Source of the DNA: Falsirhodobacter deserti
Lineage (GTDB): Bacteria; Pseudomonadota; Alphaproteobacteria; Rhodobacterales; Rhodobacteraceae
DNA length: 64,000 nucleotides
Assembly (NCBI RefSeq): GCF_004015795.1
Contig: NZ_ML137219.1
Span: 59,930 to 123,929, forward strand
Direction: 5' to 3'
The position numbers and the translations under genes are program-made. The notes beneath the pieces were generated by a model. It ran no database searches and had not been told where the DNA came from. It saw only the letters and a list, made by a program, of their open reading frames with translations. The stretch's first letter is position 1; every line of letters begins with the position of its first letter. Of this stretch, positions 1 through 8,733 are shown one piece after another.

Positions 1-823
1 GGAAGTCGCCCTCTGTCCCGTCTTCGGTCAGCAGGGGTTTTTCCAGCATGGCCCAAAGCTCGTTTGTTCGGGGATGCAGCGCCATGCCTTCATAACCGCC
101 CGAACGCTGAACCCGGTAATCCTTGCCCGCAACCGCAGGAACCGTCACGCCGGGGGTGTCGGGGCCTTTCAGCCGTTCGCCCTCCAGCATGGTCGGGTGG
201 ACGTTCAGCACGCGGCCATCCGTCGTCGCCTCGATCAGGTAGGGTCCGAATTCGTCGCCGATCCAGATCGTGTCGTCCAGAAGCTGGATGGATTCGGGAT
301 CGAAATCCGCCCCCGTCAGATAGCGGCCATCCGTGCCTTCATAGGCGATGCGGAACGGAACCTTGTGATCGGGATCGTGCAGGAAGACGGACTCCAGCCG
401 TTCCACCTTGCCGGTTTCGAAGTCGGGCAACAGGCGGTGGAACACCAGCAGTGCATCGGGGCTGTTGCCCTTCGATCCGAACCCGTTATCGGCCAGCGTG
501 AAGATGGAGCCGTCTTCGGCCCGGTTCATCGCAAATCCCGACATGCCTTGGAAGGGTTGGCCAAGGAAGGGCAGGGACAGGCCGGTGGGATGGCTGCCGA
601 AAGCGGGGCCGGTATCACCCGGAACGCTCATCGGGGTGTCGTTGCGCCCATCCCCGGTGAACTTGCCCGAGATCCACGCATCGCGCGGCGCATCGGCCGG
701 CGGGGCGATCATCGTGTTGGCGGGGATGACAGCAAAGCCTGCCAGTTTGGCGGGAAGGGTCTCCTCTGCCAGCACGGCAGAGGAGGAGCAGAGAAGCGCG
801 GCAAACGTGACGCGAAGAAGCAT
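1..823 (-). CDS. Esterase-like activity of phytase family protein (3' part missing)
   Basis: The reading frame starts at the ATG at 823 and runs off the window at position 1, so only about the first 274 residues are seen. It opens with a Sec signal peptide (MLLRVTFAALLCSSSAVLA, cut before EETLP), so the product is exported. The visible part has the beta-propeller style repeats of the phytase-like esterase family (PF13449): GMSGFAMN, FTLADNGFG, WIGDEFGPYL and GGYEGMALHP. Members act on unknown ester substrates in the periplasm. The gene is oriented the same way as ohr, about 60 bp downstream of the ohr stop. Family call fairly sure; substrate unknown. Confidence 0.8.
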   Translation of the reverse strand, partial: MLLRVTFAALLCSSSAVLAEETLPAKLAGFAVIPANTMIAPPADAPRDAWISGKFTGDGRNDTPMSVPGDTGPAFGSHPTGLSLPFLGQPFQGMSGFAMNRAEDGSIFTLADNGFGSKGNSPDALLVFHRLLPDFETGKVERLESVFLHDPDHKVPFRIAYEGTDGRYLTGADFDPESIQLLDDTIWIGDEFGPYLIEATTDGRVLNVHPTMLEGERLKGPDTPGVTVPAVAGKDYRVQRSGGYEGMALHPRTNELWAMLEKPLLTEDGTEGDF

Positions 824-884
824 GTGTCCGGACCCTTCGGTTGCAATATCGCCCCCGATAACGCGCCCGTGAAACAGCTTCGTG

Positions 885-1310
885 TCAGACGACAGTCAGG
901 CCGACATCGATGTTTCCGCGCGTGGCGTTGGAATAGGGGCAGACCTGATGCGCCTGTTCCACCAGCGCCCGCGCGGCTTCCGGATCGACGCCGGGAAGCG
1001 AAACCTCAAGCGCGACGGTCAGCCCGAAGCCGCCCTCGCTGCGCGGACCGATGCCAACCTGCGCCGAAACCTTGGCATCCGCTGGCACCTTCGTCGGGCC
1101 TTTGGCGGCAACGGCCTTCATCGCGCCAAGAAAGCAGGCGGAATAACCCGCAGCGAACAGCTGTTCGGGGTTCACGCCGTCGCCGCCCGCGCCGCCAAGT
1201 TCACGCGGAGTGGACAGTTTCACATCGACCGCACCGTCTTCGGTGGTTGCATGGCTGTCACGCCCGCCCGTGGCCGTGGCGGAGGTGGAGTAAAGGACGT
1301 TGACGCTCAT
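885..1310 (-). CDS. ohr: Organic hydroperoxide resistance protein Ohr (OsmC/Ohr family)
   Basis: A 141-residue protein of normal Ohr length. It reduces organic and fatty-acid hydroperoxides with a thiol pair in the cytosol. The two catalytic cysteines are visible: C59 in [10 protein letters not shown] and C124 in [12 protein letters not shown], the Ohr rather than OsmC signature. The gene diverges from the MarR-family ohrR at 1394, the classic ohr/ohrR arrangement in which OhrR represses ohr until it is oxidised. An inverted repeat in the 83-bp gap is the likely operator. Confidence 0.95.
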   Translation of the reverse strand: MSVNVLYSTSATATGGRDSHATTEDGAVDVKLSTPRELGGAGGDGVNPEQLFAAGYSACFLGAMKAVAAKGPTKVPADAKVSAQVGIGPRSEGGFGLTVALEVSLPGVDPEAARALVEQAHQVCPYSNATRGNIDVGLTVV

Positions 1311-1337
1311 GAAGAACTCCCATTGCTGTTTGATAAA

Positions 1338-1350
1338 GCGATTAAATCGC
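1338..1350. promoter_or_regulatory. Candidate OhrR operator
   Basis: GCGATTAAATCGC is an inverted repeat (arms GCGAT/ATCGC around TAA) in the ohr-ohrR gap, next to the AT-rich stretch GATATAAATATC. A related half, GCGATTTAAA, covers the first codons of ohrR. AT-centred palindromes are typical OhrR targets. Assigned from position and symmetry only. Confidence 0.45.
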
Positions 1351-1393
1351 GAGCGATATAAATATCAAGAGGTCTTGCCCTTTTTCACGCACC

Positions 1394-1855
1394 ATGCGAT
1401 TTAAAGTCATGGCCCACACGCATGCACCCACAGAACTGCTTTGCTTCACCGTGCATGCCGCGGATCAGGCTTTTGCGCAGGTGTACCGGCATGCCTTGTC
1501 CGAAATGGGCGTGACCTATCCGCAGTTCCTTGTGCTTGGCCTTCTTTGGCAATGCGATGACCGGACGGTGGGCGAATTGGGGCAAATGCTTCGCCTGCAA
1601 TCGAATACATTGACGCCGCTGCTGAAACGGCTGGAGGCGATGGGCTTGCTGAGCCGACGCCGCGATCCGCAGGATGAACGCACGGTCCGCATCCGGCTGA
1701 CCGATGCCGGCCGCGCCTTGGCCGACAAGGCGCCCGACGTGATGAGCTGCGTTTCGCGGGCCATCGGCATGACGGCCGAGGAACAGGACACGCTGACCAC
1801 CCTGCTGCGCCGCCTTCAGGACAGCCTGCGCGCCAGCACCACGCCCGCCGCATAA
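1394..1855 (+). CDS. ohrR: MarR-family peroxide-sensing repressor OhrR
   Basis: A 153-residue winged-helix MarR protein. The N-terminal LLCFTVHAAD carries the reactive cysteine (C17) that OhrR proteins use to sense organic peroxide. Further cysteines (WQCDD, MSCVSR) suggest the two-Cys class. DNA-recognition region QSNTLTPLLKRLEAMGLLSRRRDPQDER is typical. It diverges from ohr, so autorepression and ohr repression are expected. No clear Shine-Dalgarno precedes 1394; the in-frame ATG at 1409 (MAHTHAP) is an equally plausible start. Confidence 0.92.
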   Translation: MRFKVMAHTHAPTELLCFTVHAADQAFAQVYRHALSEMGVTYPQFLVLGLLWQCDDRTVGELGQMLRLQSNTLTPLLKRLEAMGLLSRRRDPQDERTVRIRLTDAGRALADKAPDVMSCVSRAIGMTAEEQDTLTTLLRRLQDSLRASTTPAA

Positions 1856-1950
1856 CGAAACTTTCGCAGTTTGTGCAAATGTCTGGCATGCCGCCGCGTT
1901 TCGGCACGCTATATCGGTCGATGAACCGGAACCGACAGAAGGAGAATGCG

Positions 1951-2433
1951 ATGCATGAACGTTACGCAAGCGGGCTCAGCGACGAGGCGGCCAAAACCTC
2001 GATCGAGACGCTGGACAAGAACCTGTCGCTGGTGATCGACCTGTCGCTGATCGTGAAGCAGGCGCACTGGAACATGAAGGGCAGCAACTTCATCGGCGTG
2101 CACAAGCTTCTGGATGATGCGGTCGACAACCTGCGCGACATTCTGGACAAGATGGCCGAACGCGCCGTGATCCTTGGCGGATCGCCCGACGGGCGCAGCC
2201 AGAACGTTGCCGCCGCCACCACGCTGCCCGAATATCCCGCCGGCTTCATGCTGGTGAAGGATCATGTGCGCGAACTGGTGGAGCGTTACAAGATCGTCGC
2301 CGCTTCGCTGCGTGAAGCGATCGACATCGTGGACGAGGGCGGCGATCAGGATACTGCCGATCTGTTCACCGAGGCCAGCCGCATCGTGGACAAGGATGCG
2401 TGGTTCATCGGGTCCAACGCCGAAGGCAACTGA
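1951..2433 (+). CDS. dps: Dps-family DNA-binding ferritin
   Basis: A 160-residue Dps/ferritin-like protein that binds DNA and oxidises and stores iron, protecting against peroxide. Ferroxidase-type residues occur in KQAHWNMKGSNF, LLDDAVDNLRDILDKMAER and the segment after it. The ATG at 1951 is chosen because AGAAGGAGA precedes it at ideal spacing; the frame is open further upstream to 1873 but without support. It follows ohrR in the same direction, 95 bp away, making a small oxidative-stress block. Confidence 0.93.
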   Translation: MHERYASGLSDEAAKTSIETLDKNLSLVIDLSLIVKQAHWNMKGSNFIGVHKLLDDAVDNLRDILDKMAERAVILGGSPDGRSQNVAAATTLPEYPAGFMLVKDHVRELVERYKIVAASLREAIDIVDEGGDQDTADLFTEASRIVDKDAWFIGSNAEGN

Positions 2434-2489
2434 CGTAACCTAGCACGATCCGTCAAGGACTGTTCCGTACAACGAAGCATGTTGACCAG

Positions 2490-2938
2490 TGCCATGTTGC
2501 ATCGTTGTTCGGGGCCGTTTGCCTGCTGCTTGCAGCGGCACTTCTGACGGCTTGGAAAGAGTTTCGCCCAGGTCGGCACGTGCTGGTCTGGGCGTTTTCG
2601 TTCGCGGCGGCGGCGGCCCACGCCATCATCGCCGCGCCAACGCAGGGTGTTCTTTGGCAGGCGGCGGGCTCCGCGCTTCTTTCGCTTGTCATCTCCGCCG
2701 GCTTTGCTTCCGCTGGCCGGTGGGGTGGATCGGTTTGAACGCATCCGCCGCGCCGTGCCGGCAGCCTTGCAGGATCTGGCGGGTGACGGCCAGTTTCGGC
2801 ATCGCGAGCCTGCGCCCGAACGAGGGTCTTGCGGCGGCGCTGGTGCGGGCCGATGTCGCGCTCTGCCGCTCCAAGAACGAAGGGCAGGATCGCATCACGG
2901 CGAAGCTGCCTGATTTCGCCCCGCACACTGGCTTTTGA
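2490..2938 (+). pseudogene. Degenerate diguanylate cyclase (membrane segment plus GGDEF tail)
   Basis: Pieces of one gene are spread over three frames. In the frame around 2505-2738 there are two hydrophobic helices in the style of a membrane-anchored GGDEF protein (GAVCLLLAAALLTAW, then KEFRPGRHVLVWAFSFAAA). In another frame FERIRRAVPAALQDL is seen near 2730. In a third frame the end of a GGDEF domain appears: VTASFGIASLRPNEG, then VRADVALCRSKNEGQDRI. The core including the GG(D/E)EF active-site motif is absent. This is a deleted, frameshifted relic; no working product is expected. It explains the otherwise gene-free stretch between dps and the osmolyte operon. Confidence 0.75.
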
Positions 2939-2990
2939 TCGCGTGCGACTTATCCTGTGGCCGAAGCGGTCAGAGCAAGGAGCCTCTCGC

Positions 2991-3893
2991 ATGTTCAATT
3001 TCCGTGTCGCCGCACTGGCAATGATGCTTGGCGCGGGCAGCGCAGGGGCGCAGGTGGTCGTATCCTCCAAGATCGATACGGAGGGTGGGGTAATCGGCAA
3101 CATCATCGTTCAGGTGCTTGAACAGAACGGGATCGGGACGCAGAATCGCCTGCAACTGGGCGGCACGCCCGTGGTCCGCCAGGCGCTGCTGGCCGGAGAG
3201 ATTGATCTCTATCCCGAATATACCGGCAATGCCGCGTTCTTCTTCAACCGCGCCGAAGATCCTGTCTGGAAGGATGCCGATGCCGCATGGCAGACCGCGC
3301 GCGATCTGGACGAAGCGAACGGCCTTGTCTGGCTGGACCCGGCGCCCGCGAACAACACCTGGGGCATCGCGCTGCGGGATGATGTGGCCGATGCCAACCG
3401 CGTCGGCACGCTGTCGGATTTCGGCGAATGGATCTCGGGTGGCGGGGCGGTGAAGCTGGCGGCCTCGTCCGAATTCGTGAACTCCGCCGCCGCGCTGCCG
3501 TCCTTCCAGAAAACCTATGGCTTCCAGCTTTCCACCGACCAGATGGTCGTGCTGTCGGGCGGCGACACGGCGGCAACCATCCAGGCGGCCGCCAATGGCA
3601 CCAGCGGCGTGAATGCGGCGATGGTTTATGGCACCGACGGCGCGATCCCCTTCGCGGGCCTGCGTGTTCTGGCCGATGACAAGCAGGTGCAGCCCGTCTA
3701 CCAGCCCGCCCCCGTCATCCGCGCCGAGGTGCTGGCAGAATATCCGCAGATCGAGGAGCTTCTTTCCCCCGTTTTCGAGGCGCTGACGCTTGAAACCCTG
3801 CAAACGCTGAACGGGCGCGTGCAGGTGGAAGGTGTTCCCGCCGCCGATGTCGCCCGCCAGTTTCTGACGGAAGGCGGGTTCATCGAGGGGTGA
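2991..3893 (+). CDS. osmF: Osmoprotectant (glycine betaine-type) ABC transporter substrate-binding protein, OsmF/YehZ-like
   Basis: A 300-residue periplasmic binding protein with signal peptide MFNFRVAALAMMLGAGSAGA. The sequence matches the OpuAC/YehZ class (KIDTEGGVIGNIIVQVLEQNG, EIDLYPEYTGNA, LSTDQMVVLSGGDTAATIQAAANG). It delivers glycine betaine or a related solute to the adjacent permeases. ATG 2991 is chosen from the signal peptide and AAGGAG upstream. It is the first of four translationally coupled genes in the same order as E. coli yehZYXW. Ligand inferred from family. Confidence 0.88.
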   Translation: MFNFRVAALAMMLGAGSAGAQVVVSSKIDTEGGVIGNIIVQVLEQNGIGTQNRLQLGGTPVVRQALLAGEIDLYPEYTGNAAFFFNRAEDPVWKDADAAWQTARDLDEANGLVWLDPAPANNTWGIALRDDVADANRVGTLSDFGEWISGGGAVKLAASSEFVNSAAALPSFQKTYGFQLSTDQMVVLSGGDTAATIQAAANGTSGVNAAMVYGTDGAIPFAGLRVLADDKQVQPVYQPAPVIRAEVLAEYPQIEELLSPVFEALTLETLQTLNGRVQVEGVPAADVARQFLTEGGFIEG

Positions 3894-5011
3894 GGTATGC
3901 TGACCGCCTCGGCCTTGTTCTTGCGCTGCCGCTGATCGCAGGTTTCGCGCTGCCCTTTGCGGGGCTGCGCCCGAACCGGATCGCGGCCCCCGTCGCCGAA
4001 TGGCTGCCCCATATCTTCGGCTGGCCGGCCGCTGCGGGCGTGGCGCTGGTGGCGGTGGCCGCGCTGGCCCGCAGCCCCTTGCGCCTGCCGCTGGCGGCGC
4101 TGGCGGTGGCGGGTTGGCTGGCGCTTCTGGGGCTTGGCGCCTCGCGGCTGGCCGAGGATGCGCCGGCCTATGCGCGCGTGTCGCCGGGGGCGGGGTTCTG
4201 GCTTGGGCTGGTGGCGCTGGTGCTGCTGCTGGCCGATGCGCTGGCCCGGCGCAAGCCGGCGCCGGTTGCGCGGCTGGCGCTGCTGGCGGCCACGGTGGCG
4301 GTTCTGGCGCTGGTGCTGCGCCTTTGGCCGGATGTGTCGGTCCTTCAGGAATATGCCGCACGCCGCGCTTCTTTCTGGGCCGAAGCGCAGCGGCACGTCG
4401 CGCTTGCCCTTGGATCATTCGCGGCGGCGGTGGTGGCGGGGGTTCCGCTGGGCATCGCGATCCAGCGCACGCCGCGCCTGCACCTGCCGGTGATGAACGT
4501 GCTGACGGCGATCCAGACCGTGCCCTCCATCGCGCTGTTCGGGTTGCTGATCCTGCCGCTGGGATGGGTGGCGGCCAATGTGCCGGGGGCGCGGGCGGCG
4601 GGCATCGGTGGCATCGGCATGGCCCCCGCGCTGGTGGCGCTGTTTCTTTATGCGCTGCTTCCGATCGTGACCAACACCGTCGCCGGTTTGCGCGCCGTTC
4701 CCCCCAGCGTGTCCGAGGCGGCGCGCGGCATGGGCCTTGCCCCGCGCCAGCGCCTGCTGCGCGTGGACATGCCGCTGGCCCTTCCCGTGATCCTGACGGG
4801 CGCGCGGATCGTGCTGGTCCAGAACATCGGGCTTGCGACCATCGGCGCGCTGATCGGGGCAGGGGGCTTTGGCACCTTCGTGTTCCAGGGGCTTGGCCAG
4901 ACCGCGCCCGACCTGATCCTGCTGGGCGCCCTGCCGACCGTGGCGCTGGCCTTCGCGGCGCAGGTGATCTTCGACGCCCTGATCGACCTTTTGCCGGGGA
5001 GGCGCCCGTGA
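3890..5011 (+). CDS. yehY: Osmoprotectant ABC transporter permease, YehY-like
   Basis: A 373-residue inner-membrane permease. The N-terminal 150 residues are extra hydrophobic helices, as in YehY; the C-terminal half is a standard BPD_transp_1 domain with the coupling-loop segment EAARGMGLAPRQRLLRVDMPLALP. It starts with GTG at 3890 inside GTGA, overlapping the SBP stop by 4 nt, so translation is coupled. It should pair with the second permease at 5922 as a heterodimer. Confidence 0.9.
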   Translation: MRYADRLGLVLALPLIAGFALPFAGLRPNRIAAPVAEWLPHIFGWPAAAGVALVAVAALARSPLRLPLAALAVAGWLALLGLGASRLAEDAPAYARVSPGAGFWLGLVALVLLLADALARRKPAPVARLALLAATVAVLALVLRLWPDVSVLQEYAARRASFWAEAQRHVALALGSFAAAVVAGVPLGIAIQRTPRLHLPVMNVLTAIQTVPSIALFGLLILPLGWVAANVPGARAAGIGGIGMAPALVALFLYALLPIVTNTVAGLRAVPPSVSEAARGMGLAPRQRLLRVDMPLALPVILTGARIVLVQNIGLATIGALIGAGGFGTFVFQGLGQTAPDLILLGALPTVALAFAAQVIFDALIDLLPGRRP

Positions 5012-5925
5012 TCGGCCTGCACAACCTTTCGAAACACTATGACGATCTGCGGGCGGTGGATGATGTATCCCTTTCCATCGAAACGGGAAGCGTGGTTGCC
5101 ATTGTCGGCACCTCCGGTTCGGGAAAGTCCACCCTGCTGCGGCTGGTGAACCGGCTGATCGAACCCACGGCAGGCCATGTCACCCTGAACGGGCAAGACA
5201 CGCGCGACATGCCCGCGTTCGAGCTTCGCCGCCGCATCGGTTACGTCATTCAGGATCACGGGCTGTTTCCGCACTGGACCGTGGCGCGCAACATCGCGAC
5301 CGTGCCGCGCCTTCTGGGCTGGCCCAAGGACAAGATCCGCGCCCGGGTGGAGGAGTTGCTGCGCCTTCTGTCGCTGGATCCTGCCACCATCGGTCCGCGC
5401 TTTCCCCACCAGCTTTCGGGCGGGCAGATGCAGCGGGTGGGCGTGGCCCGAGCGCTGGCCGCGCGGCCCGAGCTGTTGCTGATGGACGAACCCTTTGGCG
5501 CACTGGATCCCGTGCTGCGCGGCAAGGCGCAGGCCGATCTGCGCGCCATCCAGCAAACGCTGGGCAGCACGATCCTTCTGGTCACCCATGACATGGCCGA
5601 GGCGATCCGCCTGTCCGACCGCGTCGCCGTGATGCGGGCGGGGCGCGTCGAACAGTTCGGCACCCCGGCCGAGATATTGTCTCGCCCCGCCACCGCCTTT
5701 GTCCGCGATCTGGTGGGCGAGGGGGAGCGGGCCTTCCGCTTCCTGTCGCTGATCCCCGCCACCGATCTGGCCGAGGAAGGGGCGGCCTCTGGCCAGCCCC
5801 TGCCGCGCACCGCCACCGCATCCGAGGCGCTGGATGCGCTGATCTGGCAGAATGCCGAAGCCCTGCCGCTGGAAGGCGGCGGCCGCATCAGCCGCGCTGC
5901 GCTGCTTCGGGCGGGGCATCCGTGA
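5008..5925 (+). CDS. yehX: Osmoprotectant ABC transporter ATP-binding protein, YehX-like
   Basis: A 305-residue cytoplasmic ATPase. Walker A is GTSGSGKST, Q-loop VIQDHG, signature LSGGQMQRVGVARA, Walker B LLLMDEPFGALD, switch histidine VTHD. The C-terminal 60 residues follow the ATPase core as in OpuCA/YehX types but without an obvious full CBS pair. GTG start at 5008 overlaps the previous stop by 4 nt. It energises import through the two flanking permeases. Confidence 0.92.
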   Translation: MIGLHNLSKHYDDLRAVDDVSLSIETGSVVAIVGTSGSGKSTLLRLVNRLIEPTAGHVTLNGQDTRDMPAFELRRRIGYVIQDHGLFPHWTVARNIATVPRLLGWPKDKIRARVEELLRLLSLDPATIGPRFPHQLSGGQMQRVGVARALAARPELLLMDEPFGALDPVLRGKAQADLRAIQQTLGSTILLVTHDMAEAIRLSDRVAVMRAGRVEQFGTPAEILSRPATAFVRDLVGEGERAFRFLSLIPATDLAEEGAASGQPLPRTATASEALDALIWQNAEALPLEGGGRISRAALLRAGHP

Positions 5926-6635
5926 AGCGCTGGCCCGCCCTTGTGTTGCTGGCGGCGATGCTGGCCTTCCTGCTGCGGCCCGCCCTTTTCGTCCCGCTTC
6001 TGGCGCCGCTTGCACCCGAAGGTGCGCCCGTCATCTATGACCGGGCGGGGCTTTTGTCGCTGACGCTGGCGCATCTGGCGCTGGTGGCGGGGGCGATGGT
6101 GCCGGCGACGTTGGTCGCCGTGGCGCTTGGCATCTTCGTGCGGCGTCCCGCGGGGGAAGCCTTTCTGCCACTGTCGCGCGTGGTGACTGGCTTCGGGCAG
6201 ACCTTTCCCCCCGTGGCGGTGCTGGCGCTGACGGTCCCCGTGCTTGGCTTTGGCACATGGCCCACTCTTCTGGCGCTGTTTCTTTACGGGTTGCTGCCGG
6301 TTTTCGAAAACACGCTGGCCGCCTTTTCCGCGCTGCCCCCATCGGTGGTGGAGGCCGCACGCGGCACCGGCATGACCCCCCGCCAGCGGCTGTGGCAGGT
6401 GGAACTGCCGCTGGCCCTGCCGCTGATCCTTGACGGGGTGCGGACGGCCACCGTCATCTCTCTCTCCACCGCCACCATCGGATCGGTGGTGGCGGCGCGT
6501 GGGCTGGGGGAGGTGATCATCGCCGGCCTCACCTCGCAGAACCTTGCCTTCGTGGCGCAGGGGGGCGTGCTGGTGGCGGTGCTGGCCATCCTTCTGGCGC
6601 AGGGCTTTGCGCTGCTTTCGGCCCGGCTGCGTTAA
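5922..6635 (+). CDS. yehW: Osmoprotectant ABC transporter permease, YehW-like
   Basis: A 237-residue membrane protein with about six helices and the coupling segment EAARGTGMTPRQRLWQVELPLALP. It is the second permease of the system, close in size to E. coli YehW. The GTG start at 5922 overlaps the ATPase stop by 4 nt. Its TAA stop shares TTAA with the stop of the convergent GntR gene. Confidence 0.9.
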   Translation: MKRWPALVLLAAMLAFLLRPALFVPLLAPLAPEGAPVIYDRAGLLSLTLAHLALVAGAMVPATLVAVALGIFVRRPAGEAFLPLSRVVTGFGQTFPPVAVLALTVPVLGFGTWPTLLALFLYGLLPVFENTLAAFSALPPSVVEAARGTGMTPRQRLWQVELPLALPLILDGVRTATVISLSTATIGSVVAARGLGEVIIAGLTSQNLAFVAQGGVLVAVLAILLAQGFALLSARLR

Positions 6636-7318
6636 TCCAGCCGCGCCGCAAAGGCGGCCATCACCTCCCGTTCCGACTGCATCAGGTAATCGCGCAGCAG
6701 GTCCGCCGCCGCCGCTGGGCCGTCGCCATGCAGCACGGACAGCAGGGCGCGGTTGCGATCGATGTAAGGCACGTGAAGCTGTTCGGGGCTGTGCATCAGG
6801 CCGAAGGCAAGGCGCAGTTCCGCCATGATGCGGGCAAAGAACGCGATCAGGCGCGGGCTGTCGCTTAACCCAACGATGGCCGCGTGGAATTCCATGTTGG
6901 CGCTGCCCACGCCGCGCCAGTCCTGCATGGCGGCCAGTGCGGCGGCGCGGTCCACTGCCTCGGCCATGCGGGCCACGGCGGGATGGCGCGGCCATGCCTG
7001 CGCCAGCGCGGGCACCTCGACCATCAGGCGCACGCGATAGATGTCAAGGATCGTCGCCAACGAGGGCTGGGCCACGAACACCCCGCGATTTGGCTGGTGC
7101 GTCAGGAGCCCGTCCTGTGTCAGCAGGCGGAACACCTCGCGCAGCGTATTGCGCGAGATATCAAGATCGGCGGCCAGGCGCGTTTCGGAAAGGCGCTGGC
7201 CGGGAAGCAGGACGCCGGCGACCACCTGTTCGCGCAGGCGCAGGGCAACGGTTTGGGCAAGGCTGGGGCTTTGATCGGTCATGTCGGCATCTGGCACGGA
7301 TTCGCGTGAAAGCTCCAT
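6632..7318 (-). CDS. GntR-family (FadR/FCD subfamily) transcriptional regulator
   Basis: A protein of up to 228 residues: an N-terminal winged helix (SETRLAADLDISRNTLREVFRLLTQDGLL) followed by an all-helical FCD effector domain (MEFHAAIVGLSDSPRLIAFF). FCD regulators sense small organic acids. It diverges from the NRAMP/pxp cluster and very likely controls it. The start is uncertain: ATG 7318 gives the full ORF, while ATG 7282 (MTDQSPSLAQ) gives the more usual N-terminus. No strong Shine-Dalgarno decides between them. Confidence 0.88.
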   Translation of the reverse strand: MELSRESVPDADMTDQSPSLAQTVALRLREQVVAGVLLPGQRLSETRLAADLDISRNTLREVFRLLTQDGLLTHQPNRGVFVAQPSLATILDIYRVRLMVEVPALAQAWPRHPAVARMAEAVDRAAALAAMQDWRGVGSANMEFHAAIVGLSDSPRLIAFFARIMAELRLAFGLMHSPEQLHVPYIDRNRALLSVLHGDGPAAAADLLRDYLMQSEREVMAAFAARLD

Positions 7319-7353
7319 CCGGTTTGCCCGATGGAACGCCGGTCATTCGCCCG

Positions 7354-7435
7354 CTGATGAAAATTTAATCAGATAGAACGATGGGAGGCCGATCGTTGAA
7401 CAATCGGCTTAAGCGCGCAAGATTATTGTTGCGCG
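7354..7435. promoter_or_regulatory. Divergent control region with nested inverted repeats
   Basis: The 170-bp gap between the GntR gene and the transporter holds several inverted repeats. Three have 9-nt spacers: CTGAT/ATCAG (7354-7372), AACGAT/ATCGTT (7377-7397) and GCCGAT/ATCGGC (7388-7408). A fourth, CGCGCAA/TTGCGCG (7414-7435), has an 8-nt spacer. Equal spacing suggests operators for the GntR regulator, though individual arms are short and could be chance. Confidence 0.4.
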
Positions 7436-7488
7436 AGCCGCATTTCCTGCGCCAGCTTTTCAAAAAAAGACCCAGCAGGAGAGTTTCG

Positions 7489-8718
7489 TTGGAAAAATCA
7501 GTTCCTCCCGCCGCTTCGGCCTCGCTTCGCGGGTCCTTTATCGCGGCCATTTTCCTGATGGCGACATCCGCCATCGGTCCCGGCTTCATCACGCAAACCG
7601 CCACCTTCACCGCGCGGATGGGGGCGGCCTTTGCCTTCGCGATCCTTGCATCGATCATCATCGACTTCGTGGTGCAGCTGAACGTGTGGCGCATCACGGC
7701 GCTGACGCGGCGGCGGGCGGCGGAAACCGCGAACGCCGCGCTGCCGGGGGCGGGATACCTGCTGGCGGTACTGGTCATCATCGGCGGGCTGGCCTTCAAC
7801 ATCGGCAACATCGCGGGCGCGGGGCTGGGCCTGAACGCGCTTCTGGGGCTGGAGCCGAAGATCGGCGGTGCGCTTTCGGCGCTGCTGGCCATCGGGATTT
7901 TCCTTTCGGCGCGCGCGGGCTTCCTGCTGGACCGCATCATCATCGTGCTGGGCCTTGTGATGATCGCGCTGACGCTGTTCGTGGCCTTCGTGTCGAACCC
8001 GCCCGTGGGCGAGGCGCTGCGCCAGACCGTGCTGCCCGACAGCATCGATTTTGCCACCATCACCACCATCGTTGGCGGCACCGTCGGCGGCTACATCACC
8101 TATTCCGGGGCGCACCGGCTTATCGACAAGGGGTTGACGGGGCCGGAAAACCTTCCGGCCGTGACCCGCGCCGCACTGACCGGCATCGCCGTGACGGGCG
8201 TGATGCGCTTCGTGCTGTTCCTTGCCATCCTTGGCGTGGTGGCCAGCGGCGTCACACTGGATTTGTCCAGCCAGACGGCCAACCCCGCCGCGCAGGCCTT
8301 CGGACATGCCGCAGGGCAGGTGGGCATCCGCATCTTCGGGCTGGTGTTCTGGGCGGCGGCGATCACCTCGATCATCGGCGCGGCCTATACCTCGGTCAGC
8401 TTCCTGCCGGCCTTCGCCCCGATGGGCGATCGCGCCCGCAACATCGCGACCGTGATCTTCATCGCCATCTCTCTGGCTGTTTACCTGAGCCTTGGAACAG
8501 CGCCCGCCGCCATCCTTGTGTTCGTGGGCGGCTTCAACGGGCTGATCCTGCCCATCGGCCTGACCATCTTCACCTATATCGGCTTTGCGCGGTCCGACCT
8601 GATGGGCGGTCACCGCTATAACCGCCCGCTGCTTGTGGCCAGCGCCCTTGTCTGTGCGCTGACATGGTGGATGGGGTGGCGGTCGGTCGGAACCATCTTC
8701 GCCTTTATCGGTCTTTGA
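7489..8718 (+). CDS. NRAMP-family transporter of the YcsG type
   Basis: A 409-residue membrane protein with 11-12 helices and the NRAMP-like opening GSFIAAIFLMATSAIGPGFITQ. It resembles YcsG, the NRAMP relative linked to 5-oxoprolinase genes, rather than a classical MntH; a substrate such as 5-oxoproline or a related acid is an inference from neighbours. The frame is open from 7381, but TTG 7489 is preferred: AGGAGAG lies 7 nt upstream, the protein then has normal length, and the upstream repeats fall outside the gene. First gene of the pxp cluster. Confidence 0.85.
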   Translation: MEKSVPPAASASLRGSFIAAIFLMATSAIGPGFITQTATFTARMGAAFAFAILASIIIDFVVQLNVWRITALTRRRAAETANAALPGAGYLLAVLVIIGGLAFNIGNIAGAGLGLNALLGLEPKIGGALSALLAIGIFLSARAGFLLDRIIIVLGLVMIALTLFVAFVSNPPVGEALRQTVLPDSIDFATITTIVGGTVGGYITYSGAHRLIDKGLTGPENLPAVTRAALTGIAVTGVMRFVLFLAILGVVASGVTLDLSSQTANPAAQAFGHAAGQVGIRIFGLVFWAAAITSIIGAAYTSVSFLPAFAPMGDRARNIATVIFIAISLAVYLSLGTAPAAILVFVGGFNGLILPIGLTIFTYIGFARSDLMGGHRYNRPLLVASALVCALTWWMGWRSVGTIFAFIGL

Positions 8719-8733
8719 ACGGGAGGAGCCCAC

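Noticed and set aside
74..1303. Long plus-strand ORF of 409 codons across the start of the window
   Set aside because: It is a shadow of the minus-strand phytase-like esterase and ohr, both of which have family motifs and proper starts; the plus translation is arginine-rich with no domain.
2453..3106. Minus-strand ORF of 217 codons over the diguanylate cyclase relic
   Set aside because: It runs into the signal peptide of the SBP gene on the other strand and has no family features.
2970..5024. Minus-strand ORF of 684 codons opposite the osmolyte SBP and permease
   Set aside because: Proline/arginine-rich frame typical of the antisense of high-GC genes; the plus-strand transporter genes are certain.
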